Shown here piece by piece: positions 50,358 through 58,750 of a stretch of 64,000 nucleotides of DNA; position 1 is the first letter of the stretch, and the number at the start of each line of letters is the position of its first letter. The notes beneath the pieces were generated by a model. That model saw nothing but the letters and a program-made list of their open reading frames with translations. It did no database searches and was not told the origin of the DNA. A program made the position numbers and the translations under genes. Source of the DNA: Streptomyces sp. NBC_01571 (GTDB lineage Bacteria; Actinomycetota; Actinomycetes; Streptomycetales; Streptomycetaceae). The stretch spans positions 248,001-312,000 of the forward strand of contig NZ_JAPEPZ010000002.1 in assembly GCF_026339875.1 (NCBI RefSeq), read 5' to 3'.

Positions 50358-51887
50358 ATGCACGTTCACCACGGCGCGCGACGCCCCGGCGCGACGCGCG
50401 TCACCCTGCTCACCGAAGGAACGTATCCACACAGTCACGGTGGCGTGAGTGTGTGGTGCGACCAACTCGTCCGCGGCATGCCCGACATCGACTTCGACGT
50501 CGTCGCCGTCACCGGGACCGGACGCGAACCACTCGTCTGGGACATCCCCGAACACGCCACCCGTGTCGTCTCCGTACCCATGTGGGGACCCGCGCCCGAC
50601 GGCCGTCCGCCGCGCGGTCGCCGCCGGAACCGGCTCGCCACCGCGTACGAGCAGTTCCTGACCGCCCTGCTCGATCCGTGCGCCGAGGACAGGTTCGGCG
50701 CCGCCCTCCAGGTGATGGCGAGGGCCGCGGCGGACGGCATGCTCAGCCCCTTCCTCCGTGGTGACCGGGCGATCGGCATCCTGACCTCGGTCTGGAACCG
50801 CCCCGGGCTGGCCGTGCGCGAGGCCCGCCCGACCCTCCACGACGCGATCACCGCCACCGCCCTGCTGGAACACGCGCTGCGTCCCCTGGCGGTGCCGCCG
50901 CCGGAGGACGGCGTGGCCCACGCCGTCAGCGGCGGCGTGGCCGTCCTGCCCGGGCTGGCGGCGCTCGAACAGCACGGCGTACCGCTGTTGCTGACCGAGC
51001 ACGGCGTCTATCTGCGCGAGCGCTACCTCGGATACCGCACGGCGCCCTACCGCTGGCCGGTCAAGGCCGTCGTCCTCGGCTTCTTCCGGCTGCTGGCCGA
51101 GGAGACCTACCGGCGGGCCGCGCTGATCACTCCGGGCAACCGCTACAACCGGCTGTGGGAGGAACAGGGCGGCGCCGACCCCGAGTCGATCCGCACCGTC
51201 TACAACGGGGTGGACCCGGCCGCCTTCCCGGCCGCCGGACCCGAACCGGCCGAGCCCACCCTCAGCTGGGCCGGCCGCGTCGACCCGATCAAGGACCTGG
51301 AGACCCTCATCCGCGCCTTCGCTCTCGCCCGCGCCCAACTCCCCGACCTGCGGCTGCGGTTGTTCGGGGGGACACCACGGGGAGGGGAGGGCTACCGGAA
51401 GCGGTGCGAGACGCTCGCCGCCGAACTCGGTCACGCGGACGCGGTCAGGTTCGAGGGCCGCGTCGAGGACATCAAGGACGCCTACGCCGCGGGCAACGTG
51501 GTCATGCTCTCCAGCATCAGCGAGGGCTTCCCGTTCACCCTGATCGAGGCCATGTCCTGCGGGCGTGCGACCGTCTCCACGGACGTCGGGGGCGTCCGGG
51601 AGGCCGTCGGCGACACCGGTCTCGTCGTACCACCGCGCGATCCCGCCGCTATGGCCGCCGCCGCACTGGAGCTGCTGGGCGACCCCGCTCGACGGCGGTC
51701 GATGGGCGAGGCGGCACGGCTGCGGGTGATCGAGCAGTTCACCCTCCGCCAGACCGTCGACACCTTCCGCTCCATCTATCTGGAGCTGTCGGCACTCGGC
51801 CGGATCACGACGCGCGACCCGTGGGCGGCGGACCCCGCCGCCGAACTCACCACGGCGGACGAGCGGCAGAGGAGCCTGGCCGGATGA
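50358..51887 (+). CDS. pelF: PelF-like GT4-family glycosyltransferase
   Basis: 509 residues; ATG 50358 with GGAG 8 bases upstream. The PelF opening LLTEGTYPHSHGGVSVWCDQLVRGMPDIDFDVVAVTG is present, followed by LLLTEHGVYLRERYLGY, the Rossmann link TVYNGVDPAAF and the C-terminal GT-B nucleotide site (WAGRVDPIKDLETLIRAFA, SSISEGFPFTLIEAMSCGRATVSTDVGGVREAVG with its EX7E-type glutamates). PelF uses UDP-sugars to build the alpha-1,4 GalNAc-rich Pel polymer in the cytoplasm. Its stop overlaps the start of the membrane protein gene (ATGA), so the two are coupled and may form the synthase complex. Confidence 0.9.
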   Translation: MHVHHGARRPGATRVTLLTEGTYPHSHGGVSVWCDQLVRGMPDIDFDVVAVTGTGREPLVWDIPEHATRVVSVPMWGPAPDGRPPRGRRRNRLATAYEQFLTALLDPCAEDRFGAALQVMARAAADGMLSPFLRGDRAIGILTSVWNRPGLAVREARPTLHDAITATALLEHALRPLAVPPPEDGVAHAVSGGVAVLPGLAALEQHGVPLLLTEHGVYLRERYLGYRTAPYRWPVKAVVLGFFRLLAEETYRRAALITPGNRYNRLWEEQGGADPESIRTVYNGVDPAAFPAAGPEPAEPTLSWAGRVDPIKDLETLIRAFALARAQLPDLRLRLFGGTPRGGEGYRKRCETLAAELGHADAVRFEGRVEDIKDAYAAGNVVMLSSISEGFPFTLIEAMSCGRATVSTDVGGVREAVGDTGLVVPPRDPAAMAAAALELLGDPARRRSMGEAARLRVIEQFTLRQTVDTFRSIYLELSALGRITTRDPWAADPAAELTTADERQRSLAG

Positions 51888-53260
51888 GCGGACCGATGGC
51901 GCTCGAACCCGGCGCGACGGAAGGGGACACGCTGTCCTTCCGCCTCGCCGAGGACCGCACCCTCGCCCTGCGCCTCCCGGACCAGGGCCCGGACCACGAC
52001 GCGGTCGACCGGCTCGCCGCCGAACTGGCCGACCGCGTCGGGCCCGCCGTCCACCCCTACGAGGTGGCGGCGCTGCTGGAGTCGGAAGGACTGACCGCGG
52101 AGGTGATCCAGCAGCGGTACGGACACCCCCATCTCTTCTCGCTCGCCTCCACACTGTTCGAGCGGGTGCCGCGCACCTTCCCGGAGCCCGCGAAACCGTC
52201 CGACCCGTGGCGCCCCGACCATGTGCGGTGCGCCCTGCGCGGAGCACTGTTCGCGCTGCCCGGGCTGGCCTATCTGCTCACCGCGCGGCTATGGCAGGCC
52301 GACCGCCACACCCACGTCCTCATCCTGGCCGGGCTGGTCTCCTGGGCCTGGGGCCAGGCGCTGGGGCACCGCGCCTATCTGCGGATGACCACGGGGCGCA
52401 GGGAAGCGGGCCGTACCCTCCTCAGGGGCGCGCCCCTGGGAGCGGCGGTGGCGACGGCCGCCGGGGCGGTCCTCGCCGGGGCAGGCACGGCGACCCTGGT
52501 CGCGGCCGCACAGTCGGTGTATCTGGCGGCTGCCGGGGTGCTGTTGGTGCTCGGCCGGGAGCGGCTGCTGCTGGCCGCGCTCACCCCGCTGATCGGCGGC
52601 GCCGCGGTGCTGCCGTGGTGGGAGCCGGGCACCCTGCTGCGCGCCGGACTGCCACTGCTGGCGCTCCTCGGCACGGTCGCCGCGGCGGGCTGGGCCCTGC
52701 GCACCGCCCTGGTGGCCGCCCCGGTGGCGGACGACACGCGTCCCCGGCTGCTGCGGTCGCTGCCCTACGGACTGTTCGGGCTGGCCGCCGGGACGCTGGT
52801 CCTCCTGGAGGGCCACCGTGATCCGTACGGCGTGATCGTGCTGACCGTCAGCATGGGACCGGCCGAGTGGCTGCTGTACCGCTACCGGGGGCTTTCGGTG
52901 GCGGCTCTGCGCGCGACCGCCACCCCGGCCGCGTTCCTGTGGCGTTCGGCCGGGGTCCTCGCGCTGTGTCTGCTCGTCTATCTGCTTCCACTGCTGCCCG
53001 CGTCACTCCTCACCGGTGCCGAGCCGGCCTCGCTGCTGCCGCTCGCGGCGACGCTGTGGACGGCGCTGCTGCTCCAGGCGTTCGGGGTGGCCTGGACACC
53101 GGCCGGGGTGTGCCTCACGGCAGCCGCGGCGGCCGGAGCGCTCACCCTGTTCTCGCTGCCACCGGGCACGGCGGTGCTGCCGCTGTGCTGTGGAGCGGCC
53201 GCGCTGTGTCTCACGGCGTGCGCGCTACGGCGGCTCGGGCGCCCCGCCGCGCATGCCTGA
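51884..53260 (+). CDS. Polytopic membrane protein of the exopolysaccharide cluster
   Basis: 458 residues, coupled to pelF by an ATGA overlap. Residues 1-110 are soluble and include a helical pair (YEVAALLESEGLTAEVIQQRYG). The rest contains about ten or more hydrophobic segments, for example ALFALPGLAYLLTARLW, LLPLLALLGTVAAAGWAL and AALCLTACALRRL. It occupies the place that PelG, the Wzx-like partner of PelF, has in pel operons and is of similar length. I cannot confirm PelG homology by eye. A channel or flippase for the polymer is the best guess. Confidence 0.7.
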   Translation: MSGPMALEPGATEGDTLSFRLAEDRTLALRLPDQGPDHDAVDRLAAELADRVGPAVHPYEVAALLESEGLTAEVIQQRYGHPHLFSLASTLFERVPRTFPEPAKPSDPWRPDHVRCALRGALFALPGLAYLLTARLWQADRHTHVLILAGLVSWAWGQALGHRAYLRMTTGRREAGRTLLRGAPLGAAVATAAGAVLAGAGTATLVAAAQSVYLAAAGVLLVLGRERLLLAALTPLIGGAAVLPWWEPGTLLRAGLPLLALLGTVAAAGWALRTALVAAPVADDTRPRLLRSLPYGLFGLAAGTLVLLEGHRDPYGVIVLTVSMGPAEWLLYRYRGLSVAALRATATPAAFLWRSAGVLALCLLVYLLPLLPASLLTGAEPASLLPLAATLWTALLLQAFGVAWTPAGVCLTAAAAAGALTLFSLPPGTAVLPLCCGAAALCLTACALRRLGRPAAHA

Positions 53261-53276
53261 CCCGCCCGGTCGGTCC

Positions 53277-53427
53277 CGCCGTACGCCACCAGGCACCACG
53301 GGACGCCGCACCGCCGTACGCCACCACGCACCACCGAACCCCGCACCGCCGTGCGGAACCACGCACCGGCGTACGGGACCACGCACCGCGGACCCCGCAC
53401 CGCCGCACGGAACCACCGCACGAAGCC
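53277..53427. repeat. Degenerate tandem repeat inside the exopolysaccharide operon
   Basis: Four and a half units beginning CGCCGTACG or a variant start at 53277, 53312, 53347, 53367 and 53401; two are 35 bases, one 34 and one 20. They fill most of the 232-base gap between the membrane protein and LegB-like genes and would be transcribed with them. They are too close together and too variable to be a CRISPR. Confidence 0.75.
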
Positions 53428-53492
53428 GGCCCCTGCGGGCCGTGCAGGACGCCTCGAACCGATCCGCGCAACCGACCGGAAGGACCCACGCG

Positions 53493-54494
53493 TTGACCTC
53501 CGCACCGCTCGCCGCCGTCACGGGAGCCGAGGGTTTCATCGGCTCGCACCTCACCGAGGCGCTGGTCGCCTCCGGGCACCGGGTGAGGGCCATGGCGCAG
53601 TACAACTCCTTCGCCTCCTACGGCTGGCTGGAGACCCTGCCCTCCGACGTCCTCGACCAGGTGGAGATCGTCCTCGGAGACGTCCGGGACCCCGGCTCGG
53701 TCCGTGGTCTCCTCGAAGGCGCCGACTGCGTCTACCACTTGGCCGCCCTCATCGCCATCCCGTACTCCTACCAGGCACCGCACAGCTACGTGGACACCAA
53801 CGTCACCGGCACGCTCAACGTGCTGGAGGCGGTGCGTGCCCTCGGCATCCCGCGTCTCGTGCACACCTCCACCAGTGAGACCTACGGCACCGCGCAGACC
53901 GTGCCGATCACCGAGGACCACCCCATCAACACCCAGTCGCCGTACGCCGCTTCGAAGGCGGGAGGGGACCGGCTCGCCGACAGCTACCACGCGAGCTTCG
54001 ACACCCCGGTGGTGACCCTGCGGCCGTTCAACACCTTCGGCCCCCGCCAGTCGATGCGGGCGGTGATCCCGAGCGTCATCGGACAGGTGGCGGCCGGCGC
54101 GCACACCATCACCCTCGGTGATCTGCGCCCCACCCGCGACTTCACCTACGTCAAGGACACCGTGCAGGCGTTCCTCGCGGTCGGCACCGCACCCGCCGCA
54201 CAGGTGGTCGGCCGCACCTTCAACGCCGGTACCGGCGGCGAGATCTCGGTCGGCGACCTGGTCACGCTGATCGGCAAGGTGATGGACACCGCCATCGAGG
54301 TGCGCGAGGACGCCCAGCGCATCCGGCCCGCCAACTCCGAGGTGATGCGGCTGGTCGCCGACGCGACGCGGCTGGGCGAGGCGACCGGCTGGAGCCCCGG
54401 CCACGACCTGGAGCAGGGCCTCGGACACACCGTGGAGTTCTTCCGCGACCCGGCCAATCTCGCCCGCTACAAGACCGGCGTCTACAACATCTGA
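53493..54494 (+). CDS. LegB-like NAD-dependent sugar-nucleotide dehydratase or epimerase
   Basis: 333 residues. The start is TTG 53493, chosen because AGGA lies 9 bases upstream and the next residues open the Rossmann fold (VTGAEGFIGSHLTEAL). It has YHLAALIAIPYSY, the catalytic TSTSETYG and YAASKAGGDRLA (YxxxK) and the C-terminal RDFTYVKDTV. The closest memory is LegB, an UDP-GlcNAc 4,6-dehydratase; the extended SDR fold also includes UDP-sugar 4-epimerases such as the GAG pathway Uge3. In this cluster it should supply a UDP-amino-sugar, either UDP-GalNAc or a deoxy derivative. Confidence 0.88.
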   Translation: MTSAPLAAVTGAEGFIGSHLTEALVASGHRVRAMAQYNSFASYGWLETLPSDVLDQVEIVLGDVRDPGSVRGLLEGADCVYHLAALIAIPYSYQAPHSYVDTNVTGTLNVLEAVRALGIPRLVHTSTSETYGTAQTVPITEDHPINTQSPYAASKAGGDRLADSYHASFDTPVVTLRPFNTFGPRQSMRAVIPSVIGQVAAGAHTITLGDLRPTRDFTYVKDTVQAFLAVGTAPAAQVVGRTFNAGTGGEISVGDLVTLIGKVMDTAIEVREDAQRIRPANSEVMRLVADATRLGEATGWSPGHDLEQGLGHTVEFFRDPANLARYKTGVYNI

Positions 54495-54525
54495 CCGTCC
54501 GGCACGTCCACGAAGGAGGAGTCCC

Positions 54526-55239
54526 ATGCACGCAGTGATCCTGGCGGGAGGCAAGGGCGTCCGGCTGCGGCCCTACACCACCGCGCTGCCCAAGCCGCTC
54601 GTGCCCATCGGCGATCAGCACGCCATCCTCGAGATCGTGCTGCGCCAGCTCGCCACGGCCGGATTCACCGGCTGCACCATCGCCATCGGCCACCTCGGTG
54701 AGATCATCCGCGCCTACGTCGGCGACGGTTCGCAGTGGGGCATGGCCGTCGACTACGCCACCGAGGAGAGCCCGCTAGGCACCATGGGCCCGCTGCTCAC
54801 CATGCGCGAGCGCCTGCCCGAGTCGTTCCTGGTGATGAACGGCGACATCCTCACCGACCTCGACTACGCCGACGTCCTGCGGCGCCACCGGTCCGCGGGC
54901 GCCCCGCTGACGATCGCCACCTACACCCGCAAGGTGCACATCGACTTCGGGGTACTGACCACCGACGCGAGCAGGGTCGTCGGATTCACCGAGAAGCCGA
55001 GCATGGACTACAACGTCTCCATGGGCGTCTACGGACTGTCGAGGTCGATCCTCGACGGCTACACCGCGGGCCTGCCACTGGGCTTCGACGAGCTGGTGCT
55101 CGACCTGCTGGGGGCTCAGAAACCCCCGCACGCGTACGAGTTCGACGGGTACTGGCTCGACATAGGGCGCCCCGACGACTACGACCGGGCCAACGCCGAG
55201 TTCACCACCCGCAAGTCGATGCTGCTCAAGGGAGCCTGA
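54526..55239 (+). CDS. Sugar-1-phosphate nucleotidyltransferase
   Basis: 237 residues; ATG 54526 with an excellent AAGGAGGAG. The nucleotidyltransferase signature is clear: VILAGGKGVRLRPYT, LPKPLVPIGDQ, GTMGPL and FLVMNGDILTDLDY. The C-terminal FDGYWLDIGRPDDYDRA is typical of GDP/dTDP/UDP-sugar pyrophosphorylases of the RmlA/ManC type. There is no hexapeptide-repeat domain, so it does not acetylate. It activates a hexose-1-phosphate for the cluster; the sugar is not identifiable. Confidence 0.9.
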   Translation: MHAVILAGGKGVRLRPYTTALPKPLVPIGDQHAILEIVLRQLATAGFTGCTIAIGHLGEIIRAYVGDGSQWGMAVDYATEESPLGTMGPLLTMRERLPESFLVMNGDILTDLDYADVLRRHRSAGAPLTIATYTRKVHIDFGVLTTDASRVVGFTEKPSMDYNVSMGVYGLSRSILDGYTAGLPLGFDELVLDLLGAQKPPHAYEFDGYWLDIGRPDDYDRANAEFTTRKSMLLKGA

Positions 55240-55246
55240 CCACCGC

Positions 55247-56173
55247 ATGCGCATTCTCGTCCTGGGCTTCACCGGCTATCTGGGCGGTCACGTCGTCGAG
55301 CGGCTGCGCGCCCTGCCGGGCACCCGCGTGCTCGGCGGCGGGCGCTCAGCCACCGCGGACCTGGGCGTCGACCTCGCCACCGCCCGAACCGACCTGCTGG
55401 CCAAGGCCATGGCGTCGGTGGCGCCCGACGCCGTGATCAACTGCGCGGGATCCACCGACGGCGACGCCGTGACCCTCGCCGAGGCCAACTCCCGTGGCCC
55501 CGCTGTGCTGTGTGCGGCGCTGCGGGAGGCGGCACCCGCCGCCCGCCTCGTCCATCTGGGCTCGGCCGCCGAGTACGGCCCCGGCGTCCCGAAGACCGCG
55601 GTGGACGAGTCGGCGCCCACCCGGCCCGTCACCGCCTACGGCGCCGGCAAGCTCGCCGGCACGATCACCGTCACCACGTCCGGACTCGACGCGGTGGTGC
55701 TGCGCGTGGGCAACCCGGTGGGGCCCGGCGCGCCGGCCACCGGGCTGCCCGGCCGGATCGCCGGGCTGCTGCGTGCGGCCGGTCAGGACCAGGACGCGGT
55801 GATCGGGCTGGGCGACCTGTCGGCCTACCGCGACTTCGTGGACGTACGTGACGTGGCGGAGGCGGCGGCGCTCGCGGCCACGTCCGCCCGGCCGCTGCCA
55901 CCTGTCCTCAACATCGGTGGAGGGGAGGCGGTCCCGGTGCGCGAGCTGGTACGGACGCTGGCGCGCACCGCGGGGTTCCGAGGGCGGATCGAGGAGAACG
56001 GCGGCGGATCCGCGCGCTCGGGTGAGGTGTCGTGGCAGTGCTCCGACATCACCGCCGCCGCCGACGCCCTGGGCTGGCGTCCGTCCCACACCCTGGAGGA
56101 CTCACTGGCCGCACTCTGGGCGGCCACGACCGCGGACACGCCCCTCGGCCCGGAAGGCGGCCACGCGCCGTGA
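55247..56173 (+). CDS. NAD(P)-dependent sugar epimerase/reductase (extended SDR)
   Basis: 308 residues; ATG 55247, 7 bases after the previous stop codon. The Rossmann motif is VLGFTGYLGGHVVERL. Ser in HLGSAAEYGPG and YGAGKLAG (YxxxK) form the catalytic set. It resembles RmlD or 4-ketoreductases, which would reduce or epimerise a keto-sugar made by the LegB-like enzyme two genes upstream. Its stop overlaps the GTG of the next gene (GTGA). Confidence 0.85.
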   Translation: MRILVLGFTGYLGGHVVERLRALPGTRVLGGGRSATADLGVDLATARTDLLAKAMASVAPDAVINCAGSTDGDAVTLAEANSRGPAVLCAALREAAPAARLVHLGSAAEYGPGVPKTAVDESAPTRPVTAYGAGKLAGTITVTTSGLDAVVLRVGNPVGPGAPATGLPGRIAGLLRAAGQDQDAVIGLGDLSAYRDFVDVRDVAEAAALAATSARPLPPVLNIGGGEAVPVRELVRTLARTAGFRGRIEENGGGSARSGEVSWQCSDITAAADALGWRPSHTLEDSLAALWAATTADTPLGPEGGHAP

Positions 56174-56832
56174 GTCTGCTGATTCCGCTCTACGTCCATC
56201 CGGCCGAGGACCCCGGTGCCTGGCACCGTCTGATCACCGCCGCCACCCACACGTACGCGGTCGTCCTCAATCCCGCGAACGGACCCGGCACGAGCCCCGA
56301 CCCCGCGTTCACCGCGGCGGCCGGGGCGCTGCGGGCGGCCGGCGCGCGCCTGCTCGGATATGTGGACACCGACTACGGCGCGCGTCCCCGGGCGGAGGTC
56401 GCGGACGACGTCGTACGGCACCGGGAGTGGTACGCGGCCGACGGCTGCTTCCTCGACCGGGTGACCTCGGCCCCGGCCGAACTCCCCGCCTGCAGAAGGC
56501 TGGTGCGGGAGGCCCGCCGACTGGGCGCCGGCACCGTCGTCCTCAATCCGGGGGTCCATCCGGCTCCCGGCTACGCCCGCGTCGCGGACCTGATCGTCAC
56601 CTTCGAGGGGCACTGGTCCACGTACGTGTCCGCGTTCAGCCGACCGGCGTGGACCGCGCGGCACCCGCCCGAGAGGTTCTGCCATCTGGTCTACGGCGTA
56701 CCCGAGGCCCTGGTGCCGCTCGCCGTGCGCACCGCGCGCGAACGCGGCGCGGCGGTCTCGGGACCCGTGACCGGCGAACCCCCGAATCCCTGGGCGCAAT
56801 TGACGCCGGCGCTGAGCGAGGCGGAGCGATGA
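56170..56832 (+). CDS. Spherulin-4/GH135-like protein (Sph3 homologue), cytoplasmic version
   Basis: 220 residues from GTG 56170, overlapping the stop codon upstream. It has the spherulin-4 pattern: LLIPLYVHPAEDPGAWH, VVLNPANGPG, LLGYVDTDYGAR, and the acid site FLDRVTSAP where most homologues have LDE; later VTFEGHW. The Asp and the second Glu remain but the neighbouring Glu is Arg. Sph3 of Aspergillus hydrolyses alpha-1,4 GalN/GalNAc polymer and is needed for galactosaminogalactan synthesis. No signal peptide is present here, so it would act inside the cell, or exist as a non-catalytic binding protein. Confidence 0.82.
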   Translation: MSLLIPLYVHPAEDPGAWHRLITAATHTYAVVLNPANGPGTSPDPAFTAAAGALRAAGARLLGYVDTDYGARPRAEVADDVVRHREWYAADGCFLDRVTSAPAELPACRRLVREARRLGAGTVVLNPGVHPAPGYARVADLIVTFEGHWSTYVSAFSRPAWTARHPPERFCHLVYGVPEALVPLAVRTARERGAAVSGPVTGEPPNPWAQLTPALSEAER

Positions 56833-57800
56833 GGCACCCTGCGGTGACCCGCCTTACCCTGGTCGGCCTGCTGGTGACCACGATGCTGACGGGGTGCTCC
56901 GGGTCCGACGGCAAGGACCGGGCCTCGGACGGGCGACGCCCTTCCGCGGGCGGTCGTCATTCTTCTCCGGGCGGGCCGGCCGACGGTTCCCCCGGCGCGA
57001 CTCATCGACCGCCGTCCGGCACCGGGCGGTCGTCCGGCGGTGGCGGCGCGAGCGCCTCGGCCGGCTCGCCCGCGCCGTCCGCCACCGGCCGTCACCGGCC
57101 CGGACGCTGGCAGCCCCGGCCGGGGGTGGCCTGGCAGTGGCAGCTCGACGGAGAGGTGCGGCCGTCGGCCGACGTGCCCGTCTACGACATCGACGGCTTC
57201 GAGAACACCGCCGCGGACGTGGCCCGTCTCCATCGTGCCGGCCGCAAGGTCATCTGCTACCTCAACACCGGTGCCTGGGAGAACTTCCGGCCCGACAAGG
57301 ACGACTTCCCACGCTCCGTGCTGGGTGCCGACAACGGCTGGGCGGGCGAACGCTGGCTGGACATCCGCCGCCTGTCCGTCCTGCGGCCGATCATGGAACG
57401 CCGCATCGACATGTGCCGCGACAAGGGGTTCGACGCGGTGGAACCCGACCTGGTGGAGGGGTACGGCAACGACACCGGGTTCCCGCTGACCGCGCGCGAC
57501 CAGCTGGCGTACAACCGCATGATCGCGCGCATCACGCATGCGCGCGGGATGTCCGTGGGGCTCAAGAACGACCTCCCGCAGATCCCGCAGCTCCTGGGCG
57601 ACTTCGACTTCGCGGTCAACGAGGAGTGCGCCCAGTACGACGAGTGCGAACTGCTCAGTCCGTTCATCGCGGCGGGCAAGGCGGTCTTCCATGTCGAGTA
57701 CAAGGAGCCGACCAGCGCGTTCTGCGCCGAGTCACGCAAACTGAGGCTGTCCTCCATGCGCAAGAAGCTGGAGCTCGGGGTGTGGCGCCAGCCCTGCTGA
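56829..57800 (+). CDS. GH114 endo-alpha-1,4-polygalactosaminidase-like lipoprotein
   Basis: 323 residues; ATG 56829 overlaps the previous stop codon (ATGA). A lipoprotein signal ends at LTGC, then a 75-residue Ser/Gly/Pro-rich linker. The GH114 domain, about 95-320, has VPVYDIDGFENTAADV, KVICYLNTGAWENFR, GFDAVEPDLVEGYGND with the Asp/Glu cluster, GLKNDLPQI and AVNEECAQYDEC. Aspergillus Ega3 and the hydrolase part of PelA are this family and cut alpha-1,4-linked galactosamine polymers. Anchored on the cell surface, it could trim or release the polymer. It is the last gene of the cluster. Confidence 0.88.
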   Translation: MRHPAVTRLTLVGLLVTTMLTGCSGSDGKDRASDGRRPSAGGRHSSPGGPADGSPGATHRPPSGTGRSSGGGGASASAGSPAPSATGRHRPGRWQPRPGVAWQWQLDGEVRPSADVPVYDIDGFENTAADVARLHRAGRKVICYLNTGAWENFRPDKDDFPRSVLGADNGWAGERWLDIRRLSVLRPIMERRIDMCRDKGFDAVEPDLVEGYGNDTGFPLTARDQLAYNRMIARITHARGMSVGLKNDLPQIPQLLGDFDFAVNEECAQYDECELLSPFIAAGKAVFHVEYKEPTSAFCAESRKLRLSSMRKKLELGVWRQPC

Positions 57801-57944
57801 TCCGCGCCCGACACCCCGAAGGCGGGCATCGGCTCCCGGCGGGAAACCCGCTGCCCACGCCGTGGAGGGCCGACGGAGACATGGCCGGTCGCCGCCGACG
57901 GAGGCCGCCCCGAAGGGAGGAACCGCTCGCACCTGGGGGCGGCT

Positions 57945-57975
57945 GGTTCCGGGAGTCGGGTCCTCTCCCGGAACC
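57945..57975. terminator. Hairpin terminator after the exopolysaccharide cluster
   Basis: GGTTCCGGGAG and CTCCCGGAACC, 11-bp perfect arms with a 9-base loop, between the convergent GH114 and DUF1048 genes. Confidence 0.7.
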
Positions 57976-58065
57976 CCCGCTGTTCAGCCCGTAATTGGGA
58001 CGGGCCTGAAAACGAAGGGTGGTGCGGGAGATCCCCGGCAGCGTCGCGAACCGGTCCGGCGGCTT

Positions 58066-58392
58066 TCACTTCCTGGCCGCGCCGGGTTCCCCCCTAATCG
58101 ATTCCTGGTAGGCATCCGCGTAGGTGGGAGAGTCCTTGATCAGGTCGTCGCAGAACGCGGCGACGTCGGTGCCGATGAGTGCCAACACTCCCTTGCCCGC
58201 GGCGACGCCCTCCTCGAAGAAGTCGACGATTCCAGAAAGGAGGGGCCCGTCGGCCAGACTGACCGGTCCGACCTTGAACAGGTACTTCTGCATCTCCTTG
58301 TAGACGATCTGGTAGTCCGGCGGGAGTGCCTTGACCCGGGCCAGGTGCGCCCGCCACTGCTTTTTGCCTTCGATGATGTCTTGGACGCTCAC
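58066..58392 (-). CDS. DUF1048-family protein, second of two
   Basis: 108 residues from GTG 58392, with GGAGG 5 bases upstream and a 1-base gap to the previous gene. It is helical: VQDIIEGKKQWRAHLARVKALPPDYQIVYKEMQKYLF, then FFEEGVAAGKGVLALIGTDVAAFCDDLI. DUF1048 proteins accompany PadR regulators in Firmicutes and actinobacteria; function unknown. It is the third gene of the PadR operon. Confidence 0.88.
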   Translation of the reverse strand: MSVQDIIEGKKQWRAHLARVKALPPDYQIVYKEMQKYLFKVGPVSLADGPLLSGIVDFFEEGVAAGKGVLALIGTDVAAFCDDLIKDSPTYADAYQESIRGEPGAARK

Positions 58393-58393
58393 G

Positions 58394-58750
58394 TCAGCCT
58401 CCCAGCCTGCTCAGTTTCCTTGCGACATTCCTGTTCAGCTGCTCGCGCCACCGGTCGCGATAAGTCCGGGCCCCTGCTCCGCCGGCCAGCGCTGTGCAGA
58501 AGCCCCGGACGTCGTCGCCGAGCACCTCGTGGACGCTCTGCCCGTCCGCCGCTGCTACTTCGAGCAGCCCCAGGGCGGCGTCGAGGATCGGCATCAGGTT
58601 GCGGCCGGTGAAGTCCCCGTAGGGGAAGAGGTGGGAGACGATCTGTCCCCATGCCACCCGGTAGTCGTCCGGCAGGGCCTCGGCCCGGGCTTCGAACGCC
58701 TTCCATTCCCTGGTGAGATCGCTGCCTGTGACCTTCTCCCAGAAGTTCAT
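58394..58750 (-). CDS. DUF1048-family protein, first of two
   Basis: 118 residues; ATG 58750 overlaps the PadR stop codon (ATGA). It shares the layout of its downstream neighbour: a first helix pair (LTREWKAFEARAEALPDDYRVAWGQIVSHLF) and LLEVAAADGQSVHEVLGDDVRGFCTAL. The two genes are divergent duplicates. They may form a heterodimer that the PadR regulator responds to. Confidence 0.88.
   Translation of the reverse strand: MNFWEKVTGSDLTREWKAFEARAEALPDDYRVAWGQIVSHLFPYGDFTGRNLMPILDAALGLLEVAAADGQSVHEVLGDDVRGFCTALAGGAGARTYRDRWREQLNRNVARKLSRLGG

Noticed and set aside
53277..53427. Possible CRISPR array
   Set aside because: Units are variable, of unequal length and directly adjoining with no unique spacers; no cas genes are present.
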